Shown: positions 1 through 6,406, counted from the stretch's first letter. The stretch is 6,406 nucleotides of DNA from Rikenellaceae bacterium (GCA_003520315.1 DOVA01000096.1:1-6406); one strand, 5' to 3'. Translations and numbers: made by a program. Notes: a model not told the origin generated them from the letters alone.

Positions 1-270
1 AATTACAGGTATACCTTTAACTTTTATGTCTTCGATAATAGGCGCCGAATCAGGGATGCCTGGACTTTTTATAACTTCGTCTGCTTTCAGAATAAGTTCG
101 CGAGTATGTCTTCCTTCCTCATAATCTATTTTCCATCTTTCAAGTGATTCTTTTGCCTCCTGTGAAAGCATGCCGTTGTCTGAAAGAAATGTTTCATGTC
201 CTTTTATCTTAGCAAGGACAGCAGCTCCAACGCCGCTTTCGCCTCCTCCCAATATGACTACTCTTGACAT
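1..270 (-). CDS. murD: UDP-N-acetylmuramoyl-L-alanine--D-glutamate ligase MurD, N-terminal part (runs off the window)
   Basis: MurD adds D-glutamate to UDP-MurNAc-L-Ala in the cytoplasm, using ATP; this is the second amino acid of the peptidoglycan stem peptide. Only the first 90 codons are present, out of roughly 445 in the family, so the ATP-binding central domain and the C-terminal domain are outside the window. What is visible is the N-terminal nucleotide-sugar-binding Rossmann-like domain: the glycine-rich strand-turn-helix VVILGGGESGVGAAVLA at residues 4-20, the segment EEGRHTRELILKADEVIKSPGIP around 54-76, and the start of the next strand (GIPVI). The SPGIP motif is typical of MurD. 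The ATG at 270-268 lies one base after the mraY stop codon, which suggests translational coupling. No Shine-Dalgarno is seen; the upstream bases are A+T-rich. The frame is open to the window edge with no stop. Identity is from motif recall and gene order; confidence is high despite truncation. Confidence 0.95.
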   Translation of the reverse strand, partial: MSRVVILGGGESGVGAAVLAKIKGHETFLSDNGMLSQEAKESLERWKIDYEEGRHTRELILKADEVIKSPGIPDSAPIIEDIKVKGIPVI

Positions 271-271
271 A

Positions 272-1552
272 TTATCTTATTTTTAATGTTATTAATGTAA
301 ATACAGCAAGTAAAATGGCTATTATCCAAAATCTTGTTACAATCTTTGCTTCAGGAATTATTCTTTTTGGGATACGTATTAACGCATCTCCGTCAATTTT
401 CTGAAAATGATGGTGAAGAGGAGTCATTCTGAATACTCTTCTTCCTGCTCCATATTTTATTCTTGTATACTTAAAATAAGATGTTTGGATAATCACGGAA
501 AGACTTTCTGCCAGCAGAATGCCACAGAAGATGGGAATAAGCAGTTCTTTTTTTATAACAATGGCAGAAACAGCGATTATTCCTCCGATTGCAAGGCTTC
601 CTGTATCACCCATAAAGACCTGGGCAGGGTAGGAGTTGTACCATAAAAAACCTATTAGAGCTCCTATAAATGCGGCAAGTACTATTACAAGTTCTCCCGT
701 ATATGGGATATACATAATATTCAGATAGTTTGAATAGATAATATTACCAGATACATATGCGAGCACTCCAAGTGTCGCCACCTCTATTGCCGATATACCT
801 GTGGCAAGGCCATCAAGTCCGTCGGTTAGGTTTGTACTGTTTGACACAGCTGTAACAACAAATATGATAACTGCTATATATATTATCCATCCTGCAAGTT
901 CTTCCCATTTCCCTCCAACCGGAGAGAGCCAGGAGTAGTCAAATTCATTTCCTTTGAAGAATGGTATGGTAGTTTTTGTACTTTTTTCTTCCTTAAAAAA
1001 TGTGATTTTATCGGAGAATCCCTGTTGTGAAACTATTTCAGGGCGTGCTTCACCACCTCTTTGAGAAGAAGGTACTCTTATCACTGCCTGATCGCTAAAA
1101 TAAAGTGTCAGTCCTACAACTAAACCAAGGGAGACTTGACCTATAATTTTAAATTTACCGGATAGACCCTGCTTGTTTTTCTTAAATACCTTAATATAAT
1201 CATCGATAAAACCGACGAATCCCAACCATAGGGCTGTGATAATCATAAGGATCACGTAAACATTTGTAAGATCGGCAAGAAGAAGAGTTGGAACAAGAAA
1301 TGAAATCAGAATAATTATCCCACCCATGGTAGGAGAATTTTTTTTCTGTTGTTCACCTTCCAGGCCAAGTTCCCTGATGGTCTCTCCTATTTGTTTTTTT
1401 GTAAGGGTTTTAATAATTTTTTTCCCAACGAACAGTGCTATCAGAAGAGATAATATTGAGGCAGAAATAGCCCTGAAGGAGATGTACTTAAAAAGTCCCA
1501 TTCCGGGGAAATCAATTTTTCCGTTTAAATATTCAAATAGATTATAAAGCAT
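272..1552 (-). CDS. mraY: Phospho-N-acetylmuramoyl-pentapeptide-transferase MraY
   Basis: MraY is the inner-membrane enzyme that moves phospho-MurNAc-pentapeptide from UDP to undecaprenyl phosphate, giving lipid I. The 426-residue protein shows about ten hydrophobic segments (roughly 26-43, 77-93, 98-117, 136-153, 221-237, 254-272, 286-304, 319-335, 336-352, 406-423). Family motifs are intact: SPTMGG at 73-78, the Asp pair D117-D118 (FIDDY), [10 protein letters not shown] at 241-250 with D244, FMGDTGS at 313-319 with D316, and the triple histidine 380-382 before FQK. It is longer than the roughly 360-residue E. coli enzyme, mainly because of a long loop at about 153-219 between the fourth and fifth membrane segments, predicted periplasmic. 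I chose the ATG at 1552-1550 because the N-terminus MLYNLFEYL matches Bacteroidota MraY as I recall it. An AGGAG sits directly against that ATG (1557-1553) with no spacer, so it is unlikely to work as a normal ribosome site. It starts 14 bases after murE; murF is absent between them. Confidence 0.98.
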   Translation of the reverse strand: MLYNLFEYLNGKIDFPGMGLFKYISFRAISASILSLLIALFVGKKIIKTLTKKQIGETIRELGLEGEQQKKNSPTMGGIIILISFLVPTLLLADLTNVYVILMIITALWLGFVGFIDDYIKVFKKNKQGLSGKFKIIGQVSLGLVVGLTLYFSDQAVIRVPSSQRGGEARPEIVSQQGFSDKITFFKEEKSTKTTIPFFKGNEFDYSWLSPVGGKWEELAGWIIYIAVIIFVVTAVSNSTNLTDGLDGLATGISAIEVATLGVLAYVSGNIIYSNYLNIMYIPYTGELVIVLAAFIGALIGFLWYNSYPAQVFMGDTGSLAIGGIIAVSAIVIKKELLIPIFCGILLAESLSVIIQTSYFKYTRIKYGAGRRVFRMTPLHHHFQKIDGDALIRIPKRIIPEAKIVTRFWIIAILLAVFTLITLKIR

Positions 1553-1566
1553 CTCCTGTTATTATT

Positions 1567-3015
1567 TTATAATTGGTTAAAAGTTTCTGCTATTATCTCC
1601 TTATCGTCAAAGTGATGCTTTTCACCCTTTACATCCTGGTAGTCTTCGTGACCTTTGCCTGCAACGAGAATAACTTCTCCAGGTAAGGCAGTAATTATTG
1701 CGGTTCTAATTGCTTCTTTACGGTCTGTTATAAAAATTGTCTTTGATAAATCATTGTGGTTAAAGCCATTTTTAATCTCTTTAATTATTTCATCCGGGTC
1801 TTCAAAACGTGGATTGTCGGAAGTTACAATGATTCTATCTGAATATTTGGCTGCAATTTCGGCCATTTCAGGTCTTTTGCTTCTGTCACGGTTACCTCCG
1901 CATCCGAAAACGGTTGTTAGTTTTTTACCTCTGGCTGTCTCGCGAAGAGTCTTCAGTACATTTTCAAGTGCGTCAGGTGTATGTGCATAGTCAACTACAG
2001 CAGTAATGTCGTTTTTGCCTTTAAGATATTCTAACCTGCCTGCTACTGATGTCATATTGCTTAGCTTAAGCAGCACTTCTTCCTTGTTAGCTCCCAATAT
2101 CACTGCAGTAGCATATACTGCCAGAATATTATATGCATTGTGCTCACCTATAAATCTTGTCCATACTTCTCGATTGTCAATATTTAACAACATCCCGTCC
2201 ATGCTTTTTTCAATTATTCTGCAATTAAAATTTGCAGGAGAGTGGCATGAGTAGGTATATTTTTTTGCAGATGTGTTCTGCAGCATAACCATTCCGTTCT
2301 TGTCGTCAATGTTGACAAGTGCAAAAGCAGTAGAAGGCAGATTGTCGAACAAACTTTTCTTGACTCTGATATACTCTTCTAAAGTCTTGTGATAATCAAG
2401 ATGGTCGTGTGTAATATTTGAGAAGATAGCTCCTGTAAAATGAAGTCCTGCGACTCTTTTCTGGTCGAGAGAATGTGAACTTACCTCCATAAAACAGAAT
2501 TCACATCCACATTCAGCCATTTGTGAAAGAAGCTCGTTTATTTCAATTGGATCGGGAGTTGTATGTGTTGCACCGACTTGCTTGTCTACCACGAAATTAG
2601 CAATTGTAGAGAGCAAACCACATTTGTAGCCGAGTTCTGTAAATAATCTGTAAAGCAATGTAACTGTGGTCGTTTTTCCATTGGTGCCTGTTATTCCAAT
2701 AAGTTTTAAACTTTCGGAGGGATTACCATAAAAGTTTGATGCTATAATGCTTAGAGCAAGATGGCTGTCATCTACTTGTATTATTGTTGCAGGTAATTGT
2801 TCTTCAGGTATCTTTTCACAAACAATAGCAGTGGCTCCTGCTTCGACTGCCTGCCGGATAAAGTCGTGACCGTCTGAAGTGACACCTTTGAATGCGACAA
2901 AGAGAGCACCTTTGCCAACTTTACGTGAATCAAAACATACAGTTTTTATGTCGATTTCCTCGTTACCTATTATCTGCAACACTTTGCATTTTGAGAGTAT
3001 CTTCAGAAGTTTCAT
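1567..3015 (-). CDS. murE: UDP-MurNAc-L-Ala-D-Glu--2,6-diaminopimelate ligase MurE
   Basis: MurE adds the third stem-peptide residue to UDP-MurNAc-L-Ala-D-Glu in the cytoplasm with ATP. The 482-residue protein has the usual three Mur-ligase domains. The N-terminal UDP-substrate domain includes FDSRKVGKGALFVAFKG at about 28-44. The central ATPase domain has the P-loop GITGTNGKTT at 107-116, the substrate motif HTTPDP at 151-156, EVSSHSL at 177-183, and K219 in the YIRVKK segment at the place of the carbamylated lysine. The C-terminal domain has GCGGNRDRSKRPEM at 371-384 and GKGHEDYQ at 453-460. DNPR at 400-403 is the known signature for meso-diaminopimelate rather than L-lysine. The reading frame extends upstream to 3087, but I place the start at the ATG 3015-3013: the protein then begins MKLLKIL, aligning with family N-termini as recalled, and the added 24 residues look like out-of-frame ftsI. 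Even so it overlaps the ftsI end by 53 bases. No Shine-Dalgarno is visible, so coupling to ftsI translation is plausible. Confidence 0.97.
   Translation of the reverse strand: MKLLKILSKCKVLQIIGNEEIDIKTVCFDSRKVGKGALFVAFKGVTSDGHDFIRQAVEAGATAIVCEKIPEEQLPATIIQVDDSHLALSIIASNFYGNPSESLKLIGITGTNGKTTTVTLLYRLFTELGYKCGLLSTIANFVVDKQVGATHTTPDPIEINELLSQMAECGCEFCFMEVSSHSLDQKRVAGLHFTGAIFSNITHDHLDYHKTLEEYIRVKKSLFDNLPSTAFALVNIDDKNGMVMLQNTSAKKYTYSCHSPANFNCRIIEKSMDGMLLNIDNREVWTRFIGEHNAYNILAVYATAVILGANKEEVLLKLSNMTSVAGRLEYLKGKNDITAVVDYAHTPDALENVLKTLRETARGKKLTTVFGCGGNRDRSKRPEMAEIAAKYSDRIIVTSDNPRFEDPDEIIKEIKNGFNHNDLSKTIFITDRKEAIRTAIITALPGEVILVAGKGHEDYQDVKGEKHHFDDKEIIAETFNQL
2963..3015 (-). other. 53-base out-of-frame overlap of ftsI 3' end and murE 5' end
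   Basis: The last 17 sense codons of ftsI plus its stop and the first 17 codons of murE share these bases in two frames (murE is +1 relative to ftsI). The ftsI frame gives a polar tail, ETSEDTLKMQSVADNR, then TAG-free reading to a TAA at 2965-2963. The murE frame gives MKLLKILSKCKVLQIIG. The murE N-terminus looks like the conserved family start, whereas the ftsI tail lies beyond the end of the PASTA domain, so the ftsI tail is probably the less constrained partner. That last point is inference. Confidence 0.85.
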
Positions 3016-5008
3016 ATTTATCTGATAATTGTAAATAGATATATCCTTTGTTGTCGCTATTATTCCCAGGGAAGAAATTTTGTGCAACCACTCTTCCCTT
3101 TCCGCTAAATTTTACATTATATCCTTGGTTTTCCAGGATATAGATTGCATCACGTATTCCCATTCCGGTTACTTGAGGTATGGAGTCACATTTCATTGAC
3201 TCTTCGAGTTGAGTAATTATCTTAGTCTTTTTCAATGAAATGTTGCCGTTGCCTTTCACTGGTTCGTTCCATTCTGGTGAAGCAACATATATCTTATCTG
3301 AAATTTTCTTAAAGACTGGAGCCGCCCAGCCACCACCGTAAAAATTACCTTTTGTTCTTCCTGTGTATAAAACAACTATAGCAGAGTATTTTGGGTTGTT
3401 TGACGGGAAAAATCCTGCGAAAGATGCCTGATGTCTTCTATATCCTTCCCTGTCAGTATATCCCGAACCGTTAAAAGCTATTCTCGCTGTCCCTGTTTTG
3501 CCTGAGATACTATAACGCTTGTCGTTTAAAGCTTTGGCTGTTCCCTCTTCAACAACACTCCTAAGTGCTTTGTGAACAGTTTCTATGGTAGATTTTGAAC
3601 AAATTGCACCACTCAATTCAACAGGCTCAAATTTTTTTTCTATTACTCCGTTTCTTTGAATATTATCTACAAAATATGGTTTCATCATTTTGCCTCCGTT
3701 AGCTATAGCATTGTAGAAGGCTAAAGTGTGCATGGGAGTCAGCAGAGTTGCATAACCTATTCCCATGAGAGGAAGTGTAAGTTTTGACCAAGATACGTCT
3801 CCTGGTGAATATATAACAGCTCTTGCCTCTCCTTTGATATCCAAATTAAATTTTTCATTGACCTTCATGTTGTTGATTCTTTCAACAAAGTGTTTCTCGT
3901 TGTTGGCATAAAATTCAACTGTAAGTTTGGCAAATGCCACGTTTGACGATTTTTCAAATGCTTTTAAAACGTTGATTTGGCCATATCCTCCGGCAGTAAC
4001 ATCCGAAATAGTATGTCCGGCATAAGTCCATTTGCCATTTCCTGCATCGACGGGAGTTTCAAGAGTCACATACCCATCTTCTATAAGAGAGACAAGGGTG
4101 ACAAGTTTAAAAGTAGATCCCGGTTCTGTAGCCTGGCCAATTGCATAGTTGAAAACCTCATCAAAATTTCCATTGCTGTCCTTTCTCATGTTTGCAATTG
4201 CTCTGACAGCACCGGTCTGTATCTCCATGACAATAGCAGTTGCCCCTTCGAACTGGTCAGAAAGAGAAAGCTGTTCTTTAAGAGCTGCTTCTGCTGCTTC
4301 TTGGATATCTATGTCGAGTGTAGTCTGAACATCATATCCGTCCTGAGGTGGTATAATTTTATCGATGTCAACGGGCTTCCACTGGTTTCTGAGAACTCTC
4401 TGAACTACTTGTCTACCTGGTGTTCCTTTGAGGTAATAATCAAAACTCTCCTCGATTCCCACACCCTGTCCATTAGAGTTAATAAATCCTATTGTGCGGT
4501 ATGCCAGTCTTCCATACGGGTTATTTCTTTTGTTTTTTTGTTCATAGATGAAGCCTCCCTTAAGTGAACCGAGTTTGAAAAGAGGGAAATTTTTAATTGT
4601 TACAAGTTCAGAGTGATCGACCAGTCTGTTGCCAAGCGATATGTCCCTGTCTTTTATTGCTCTTGCATTTTCAATTCTTTTTTTGTACCAAGCTGCAGTA
4701 TTGTCTCCAAAAAAATTGCTAAGTGCAATTGCCAATGAATCTTTAAATTTATCAAACACAGCCTGTTCTGGTGCAACACAATCCATTTTAATTTTGTAGT
4801 ATGGAACAGAGGCAGAGAGTATTCTACCATCACATGCCAGAATGCTTCCACGGTTGGCTTCAATTTCTTCTACTCTAAATGTTTTAACTTCGTTACTGAG
4901 ATCTTCAGAGGCTACAAACTGCAAATACACAATTCTTGCAATAATCGCAATGCCGATTAACACAAAAAGTGCGTATACTACAAAAGCTCTATTCATCTCT
5001 GTTTTCAT
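2963..5008 (-). CDS. ftsI: Septal peptidoglycan D,D-transpeptidase FtsI (class B penicillin-binding protein with one PASTA domain)
   Basis: This is a class B penicillin-binding protein, the transpeptidase that cross-links peptidoglycan, here in the divisome position of the dcw cluster. From the ATG at 5008 it has 681 residues: a short cytoplasmic start, one membrane anchor at about 8-31, then a periplasmic part. The dimerisation (pedestal) domain carries the RGSIxxxDGRIL motif near 53-64. The transpeptidase domain has all three active-site motifs: STFK at 298-301 (S298 nucleophile), SSN at 354-356, and KTG at 504-506 followed by TA. A single PASTA-like domain follows at about 608-661 (IPQVTGMGIRDAIYILENQG onward), then a polar tail that overlaps murE by 53 bases. 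The frame also allows a TTG start at 5020, which would overlap the upstream gene by 11 bases; I prefer the ATG, one base after the upstream TAG. It probably works with the FtsL-like protein and an FtsW outside the window. PBP2-type or SpoVD-like naming is possible, but position favours FtsI. Confidence 0.95.
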   Translation of the reverse strand: MKTEMNRAFVVYALFVLIGIAIIARIVYLQFVASEDLSNEVKTFRVEEIEANRGSILACDGRILSASVPYYKIKMDCVAPEQAVFDKFKDSLAIALSNFFGDNTAAWYKKRIENARAIKDRDISLGNRLVDHSELVTIKNFPLFKLGSLKGGFIYEQKNKRNNPYGRLAYRTIGFINSNGQGVGIEESFDYYLKGTPGRQVVQRVLRNQWKPVDIDKIIPPQDGYDVQTTLDIDIQEAAEAALKEQLSLSDQFEGATAIVMEIQTGAVRAIANMRKDSNGNFDEVFNYAIGQATEPGSTFKLVTLVSLIEDGYVTLETPVDAGNGKWTYAGHTISDVTAGGYGQINVLKAFEKSSNVAFAKLTVEFYANNEKHFVERINNMKVNEKFNLDIKGEARAVIYSPGDVSWSKLTLPLMGIGYATLLTPMHTLAFYNAIANGGKMMKPYFVDNIQRNGVIEKKFEPVELSGAICSKSTIETVHKALRSVVEEGTAKALNDKRYSISGKTGTARIAFNGSGYTDREGYRRHQASFAGFFPSNNPKYSAIVVLYTGRTKGNFYGGGWAAPVFKKISDKIYVASPEWNEPVKGNGNISLKKTKIITQLEESMKCDSIPQVTGMGIRDAIYILENQGYNVKFSGKGRVVAQNFFPGNNSDNKGYIYLQLSDKYETSEDTLKMQSVADNR

Positions 5009-5009
5009 A

Positions 5010-5333
5010 CTATCTCTCAATGATTACACGTTTAGGAGGCTCTGTAGGATTTTTTAGTTTTGAATTATATTCAACAAGCCTTTTTTCAATCTCGAGTCGC
5101 TTGCTTTGATACAGCAGTTTGGCAGTTTTGCCTGTATAGTCGGCCTTAAGGTCTTTAATTATGCCCAAATTGCGTCTCTCTTTTATCTGACTGTTTTCAA
5201 AGCCATAGCTCATTCCAATATACACCAAAATGAGAAAGAATATATAGATCACAAAATAGGCATGTTTAAAGATGCCTGTTTTGACCAGCCACATTCCTCC
5301 GGCAATATCATCTATGATCTGTTTGACTTTCAT
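5010..5333 (-). CDS. ftsL: FtsL-like cell division protein (small bitopic membrane protein)
   Basis: The predicted protein of 107 residues has a short cytoplasmic N-terminus (about 1-23), one strong membrane segment at about 24-43 (HAYFVIYIFFLILVYIG), and a charged, probably helical periplasmic part at 46-95 that could form a coiled coil (NSQIKERRNLGIIKDLKADY and on to RLEIEKRLVEYNSKL), then a short Pro-rich end. FtsL in other bacteria has this plan and forms a complex with FtsB and FtsQ that activates FtsWI. Assignment rests on architecture, on position between rsmH and ftsI, and on resemblance to the FtsL-like family annotated at this place in Bacteroidota; primary sequence similarity to E. 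coli FtsL is not apparent by eye. The ATG at 5333 is seven bases after the rsmH stop codon; its own TAG stop is one base before the preferred ftsI ATG. No Shine-Dalgarno at useful spacing, so coupled translation is likely. The gene is sure; the exact orthology to FtsL is an inference. Confidence 0.85.
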   Translation of the reverse strand: MKVKQIIDDIAGGMWLVKTGIFKHAYFVIYIFFLILVYIGMSYGFENSQIKERRNLGIIKDLKADYTGKTAKLLYQSKRLEIEKRLVEYNSKLKNPTEPPKRVIIER

Positions 5334-5340
5334 CAGTTAT

Positions 5341-6243
5341 TTACATTTTCTCTCCAACTCTAAGTTTCGCACTTCTTGCTCTTGCATTTGATGCAACTTC
5401 AGTTTCGGATGGTATGATTGGTTTCTTTGTTATTACTTTAAAAGGTGAAAGAATATTGCCAAAAAAGTCTCTTTCAGATAACCCGCTAATATTCCCGCTT
5501 TTAAGAAAATTTTTGACCATTCTGTCTTCAAGAGAATGATAGGTAATTATCACTACTCTTCCTCCTTTTTTGAGAGAGGACAGTGCTCCGTGAAGAAATC
5601 CCTCAAGTGCTCTCATTTCACCGTTAACCTCAATTCTTAGTGCCTGATATATTTTAGCCAAGTATTTATATTCGTTAAATCTTGGTATTAATGGTTCTAT
5701 TGCTTTGTTTAGATCGGTTGTAGTCATTATTGTATTTTCAGTTCTGTATTTGCAGATAAGATTAGCAACCTTCTTGCTGTTTTCAACTTCGCCATAATCG
5801 GCAAAAAGAGTTTCCATTTCTTCTTCTGAATATGCATTTACCACATCTGCCGCTGTTAACTTTGAATTACTGCTCATTCTCATATCGAGAGGTGCATCAT
5901 ATCTGAACGAAAAACCTCTTTCTCCTGTGTCAAACTGATGTGATGATACACCCAAATCACAAATTATTCCGTCAACATACTCATAACCTTCTAATCTTAT
6001 GAAATTTCTTATAAATCTAAAATTGTTGTTTATTAATGTTAATCTATAGTCGTCTGGAGCATTTTTAAGAGCTTCCTCATCTCGATCAAAAGCAATAAGC
6101 CTGGATTTCTTATCCATCCTCGAAAGGATCTCTCTGCTGTGTCCTCCTCCTCCCAATGTGGCATCTACATATACACCCCCAGGCGATATTGCAAGGGCTG
6201 ACACACTTTCGTCAAGCAGGACAGGTGTATGATAATCACTCAT
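5341..6243 (-). CDS. rsmH: 16S rRNA (cytosine(1402)-N(4))-methyltransferase RsmH (MraW)
   Basis: RsmH is the S-adenosylmethionine-dependent enzyme that N4-methylates C1402 of 16S rRNA in the ribosomal P site; it is a near-constant member of dcw clusters. The 300-residue product is of normal family length and keeps the hallmark motifs: HTPVLLDE at 5-12, the SAM-binding DATLGGGGHS at 27-36, an acidic residue after the next strand (D53 in AFDRDEEAL), DLGVSSHQFD at 96-105, DAPLDMRM at 116-123, QALRIEVNGEM at 200-210, YHSLEDRMVKNF at 235-246, and the C-terminal NARARSAKLR at 286-295. A helical domain occupies roughly 125-195, as in the family. The ATG at 6243 has the best ribosome site in the window: AAGGAGG at 6259-6253 with nine bases between it and the start codon. 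The gene begins 14 bases after the mraZ stop codon and ends seven bases before the FtsL-like start. Confidence 0.98.
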   Translation of the reverse strand: MSDYHTPVLLDESVSALAISPGGVYVDATLGGGGHSREILSRMDKKSRLIAFDRDEEALKNAPDDYRLTLINNNFRFIRNFIRLEGYEYVDGIICDLGVSSHQFDTGERGFSFRYDAPLDMRMSSNSKLTAADVVNAYSEEEMETLFADYGEVENSKKVANLICKYRTENTIMTTTDLNKAIEPLIPRFNEYKYLAKIYQALRIEVNGEMRALEGFLHGALSSLKKGGRVVIITYHSLEDRMVKNFLKSGNISGLSERDFFGNILSPFKVITKKPIIPSETEVASNARARSAKLRVGEKM

Positions 6244-6252
6244 GATGTAGTG

Positions 6253-6259
6253 CCTCCTT
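6253..6259 (-). promoter_or_regulatory. Shine-Dalgarno of rsmH, overlapping the mraZ stop codon
   Basis: Read on the minus strand, the bases are AAGGAGG, nine bases before the rsmH ATG. The first two A bases are also the last two of the mraZ stop TAA (6260-6258). A ribosome ending mraZ would therefore sit on the rsmH ribosome site. It is the only strong, properly spaced Shine-Dalgarno seen in the window; the other starts have none or, for mraY, one with zero spacing. Confidence 0.8.
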
Positions 6260-6406
6260 ATCCTAATATCTTTTCCAGTAATGAAAGATAGTCGTTGTCA
6301 GATAATTTAGAGTTCTGGTATTTTTCGCTGGCCCAAACTTCGATTTTGTTGCCTATCCCGACAAAAACCACTTCCTTGACAATTCCTATTTTTTCAAGTA
6401 ATTTCT
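6258..6406 (-). CDS. mraZ: Transcriptional regulator MraZ, C-terminal end (starts outside the window)
   Basis: Only the last 48 residues and the TAA stop are present; the family is about 150 residues long. MraZ is a DNA-binding protein built from two SpoVT/AbrB-like half-domains, which in studied bacteria binds repeats upstream of the dcw operon and controls its transcription. The visible part has VVFVGIGNKIEVWASEKYQ, which fits the closing strands of the second AbrB-like half (the family typically reads close to V-x-x-G-x-x-x-x-x-E-I-W here), followed by a short polar linker and a helix-forming end (DYLSLLEKILG). The reading frame is open to the window edge. Its position directly before rsmH is the canonical first place of a dcw cluster, so the operon promoter and any MraZ-binding repeats should lie just beyond base 6406. 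Identification from a fragment depends strongly on this context. Confidence 0.9.
   Translation of the reverse strand, partial: KLLEKIGIVKEVVFVGIGNKIEVWASEKYQNSKLSDNDYLSLLEKILG

Noticed and set aside
1655..1990. 111-codon open frame on the plus strand
   Set aside because: Antisense to the conserved C-terminal domain of murE, with no ribosome site or family motif of its own.
2493..2511. Cysteine cluster in MurE (C169, C171, C174) as a possible metal site
   Set aside because: It is next to the conserved EVSSHSL segment where Bacteroidota MurE as recalled also has a Gly-Cys-Glu-aromatic-Cys sequence; there is no fourth ligand pattern nearby, so no metal site is claimed.
3016..3087. Upstream extension of murE by 24 codons
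   Set aside because: The added residues fall over the ftsI PASTA region in another frame and precede the family-like MurE N-terminus, so this is chance open frame.
3977..4567. 196-codon open frame on the plus strand
   Set aside because: It lies entirely antisense to the ftsI transpeptidase region, which has all its catalytic motifs; the translation shows no recognisable domain and is rich in Ser, Cys and Ile, as expected from a shadow frame.
4654..4863. 69-codon open frame on the minus strand inside ftsI
   Set aside because: Out-of-frame with the real ftsI product at the same place; the sequence shows no membrane segment or motif and there is no sign of separate initiation.
1..6406. Internal promoters, terminators, riboswitches, mobile elements, CRISPR repeats or tRNA genes
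   Set aside because: Gaps between genes are 14 bases or less, no stable hairpin with a T-run was seen at gene ends, no Bacteroidota-type TAnnTTTG element was noticed near a gene start on the minus strand, and no repeated units or transposase-like frames were found by eye.

Overview
The window is a stretch of a division and cell wall (dcw) gene cluster. All genes are on the minus strand, so transcription runs from high to low coordinates. The order is mraZ (C-terminal end only) - rsmH - ftsL-like - ftsI (PBP2/3-type transpeptidase with one PASTA domain) - murE - mraY - murD (N-terminal end only). Coding density is almost total: only about 37 bases lie outside genes, in gaps of 1 to 14 bases, plus one 53-base gene overlap. 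No internal terminator or convincing internal promoter was seen, so the set looks like the inner part of one long operon. Its promoter would lie upstream of mraZ, beyond base 6406.

The organism is most probably a member of Bacteroidota, likely Bacteroidales. Four things support this. murE is followed directly by mraY with no murF between them. The ftsL position holds a short one-TM protein of the Bacteroidota FtsL-like kind. MraY has a long extra periplasmic loop. Most genes lack a Shine-Dalgarno sequence at normal spacing. The DNA is A+T-rich by eye (not counted). I cannot name a genus. The MurE residues DNPR indicate meso-diaminopimelate peptidoglycan, as expected for a Gram-negative cell wall.

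Region by region: 6258-6406 is the mraZ tail; 5341-6243 is rsmH (16S rRNA m4C1402 methyltransferase); 5010-5333 is the FtsL-like divisome protein; 2963-5008 is the septal transpeptidase; 1567-3015 is MurE (third amino acid of the stem peptide); 272-1552 is MraY (lipid I synthesis); 1-270 is the start of MurD (D-Glu addition). The enzymes cover cytoplasmic precursor synthesis (MurD, MurE), transfer to the lipid carrier (MraY) and cross-linking at the septum (FtsI with the FtsL-like partner). MraZ and RsmH are the conserved regulator and rRNA-modifying enzyme that usually head the cluster.

All catalytic motifs I looked for are intact, and I see no mobile element, CRISPR array, RNA gene or foreign insertion. 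This is a conserved housekeeping locus; I do not see a new biological system in it. The points worth a second look are the 53-base out-of-frame ftsI/murE overlap, the expanded MraY periplasmic loop, the merged mraZ stop codon and rsmH Shine-Dalgarno, and the divergent FtsL-like protein.
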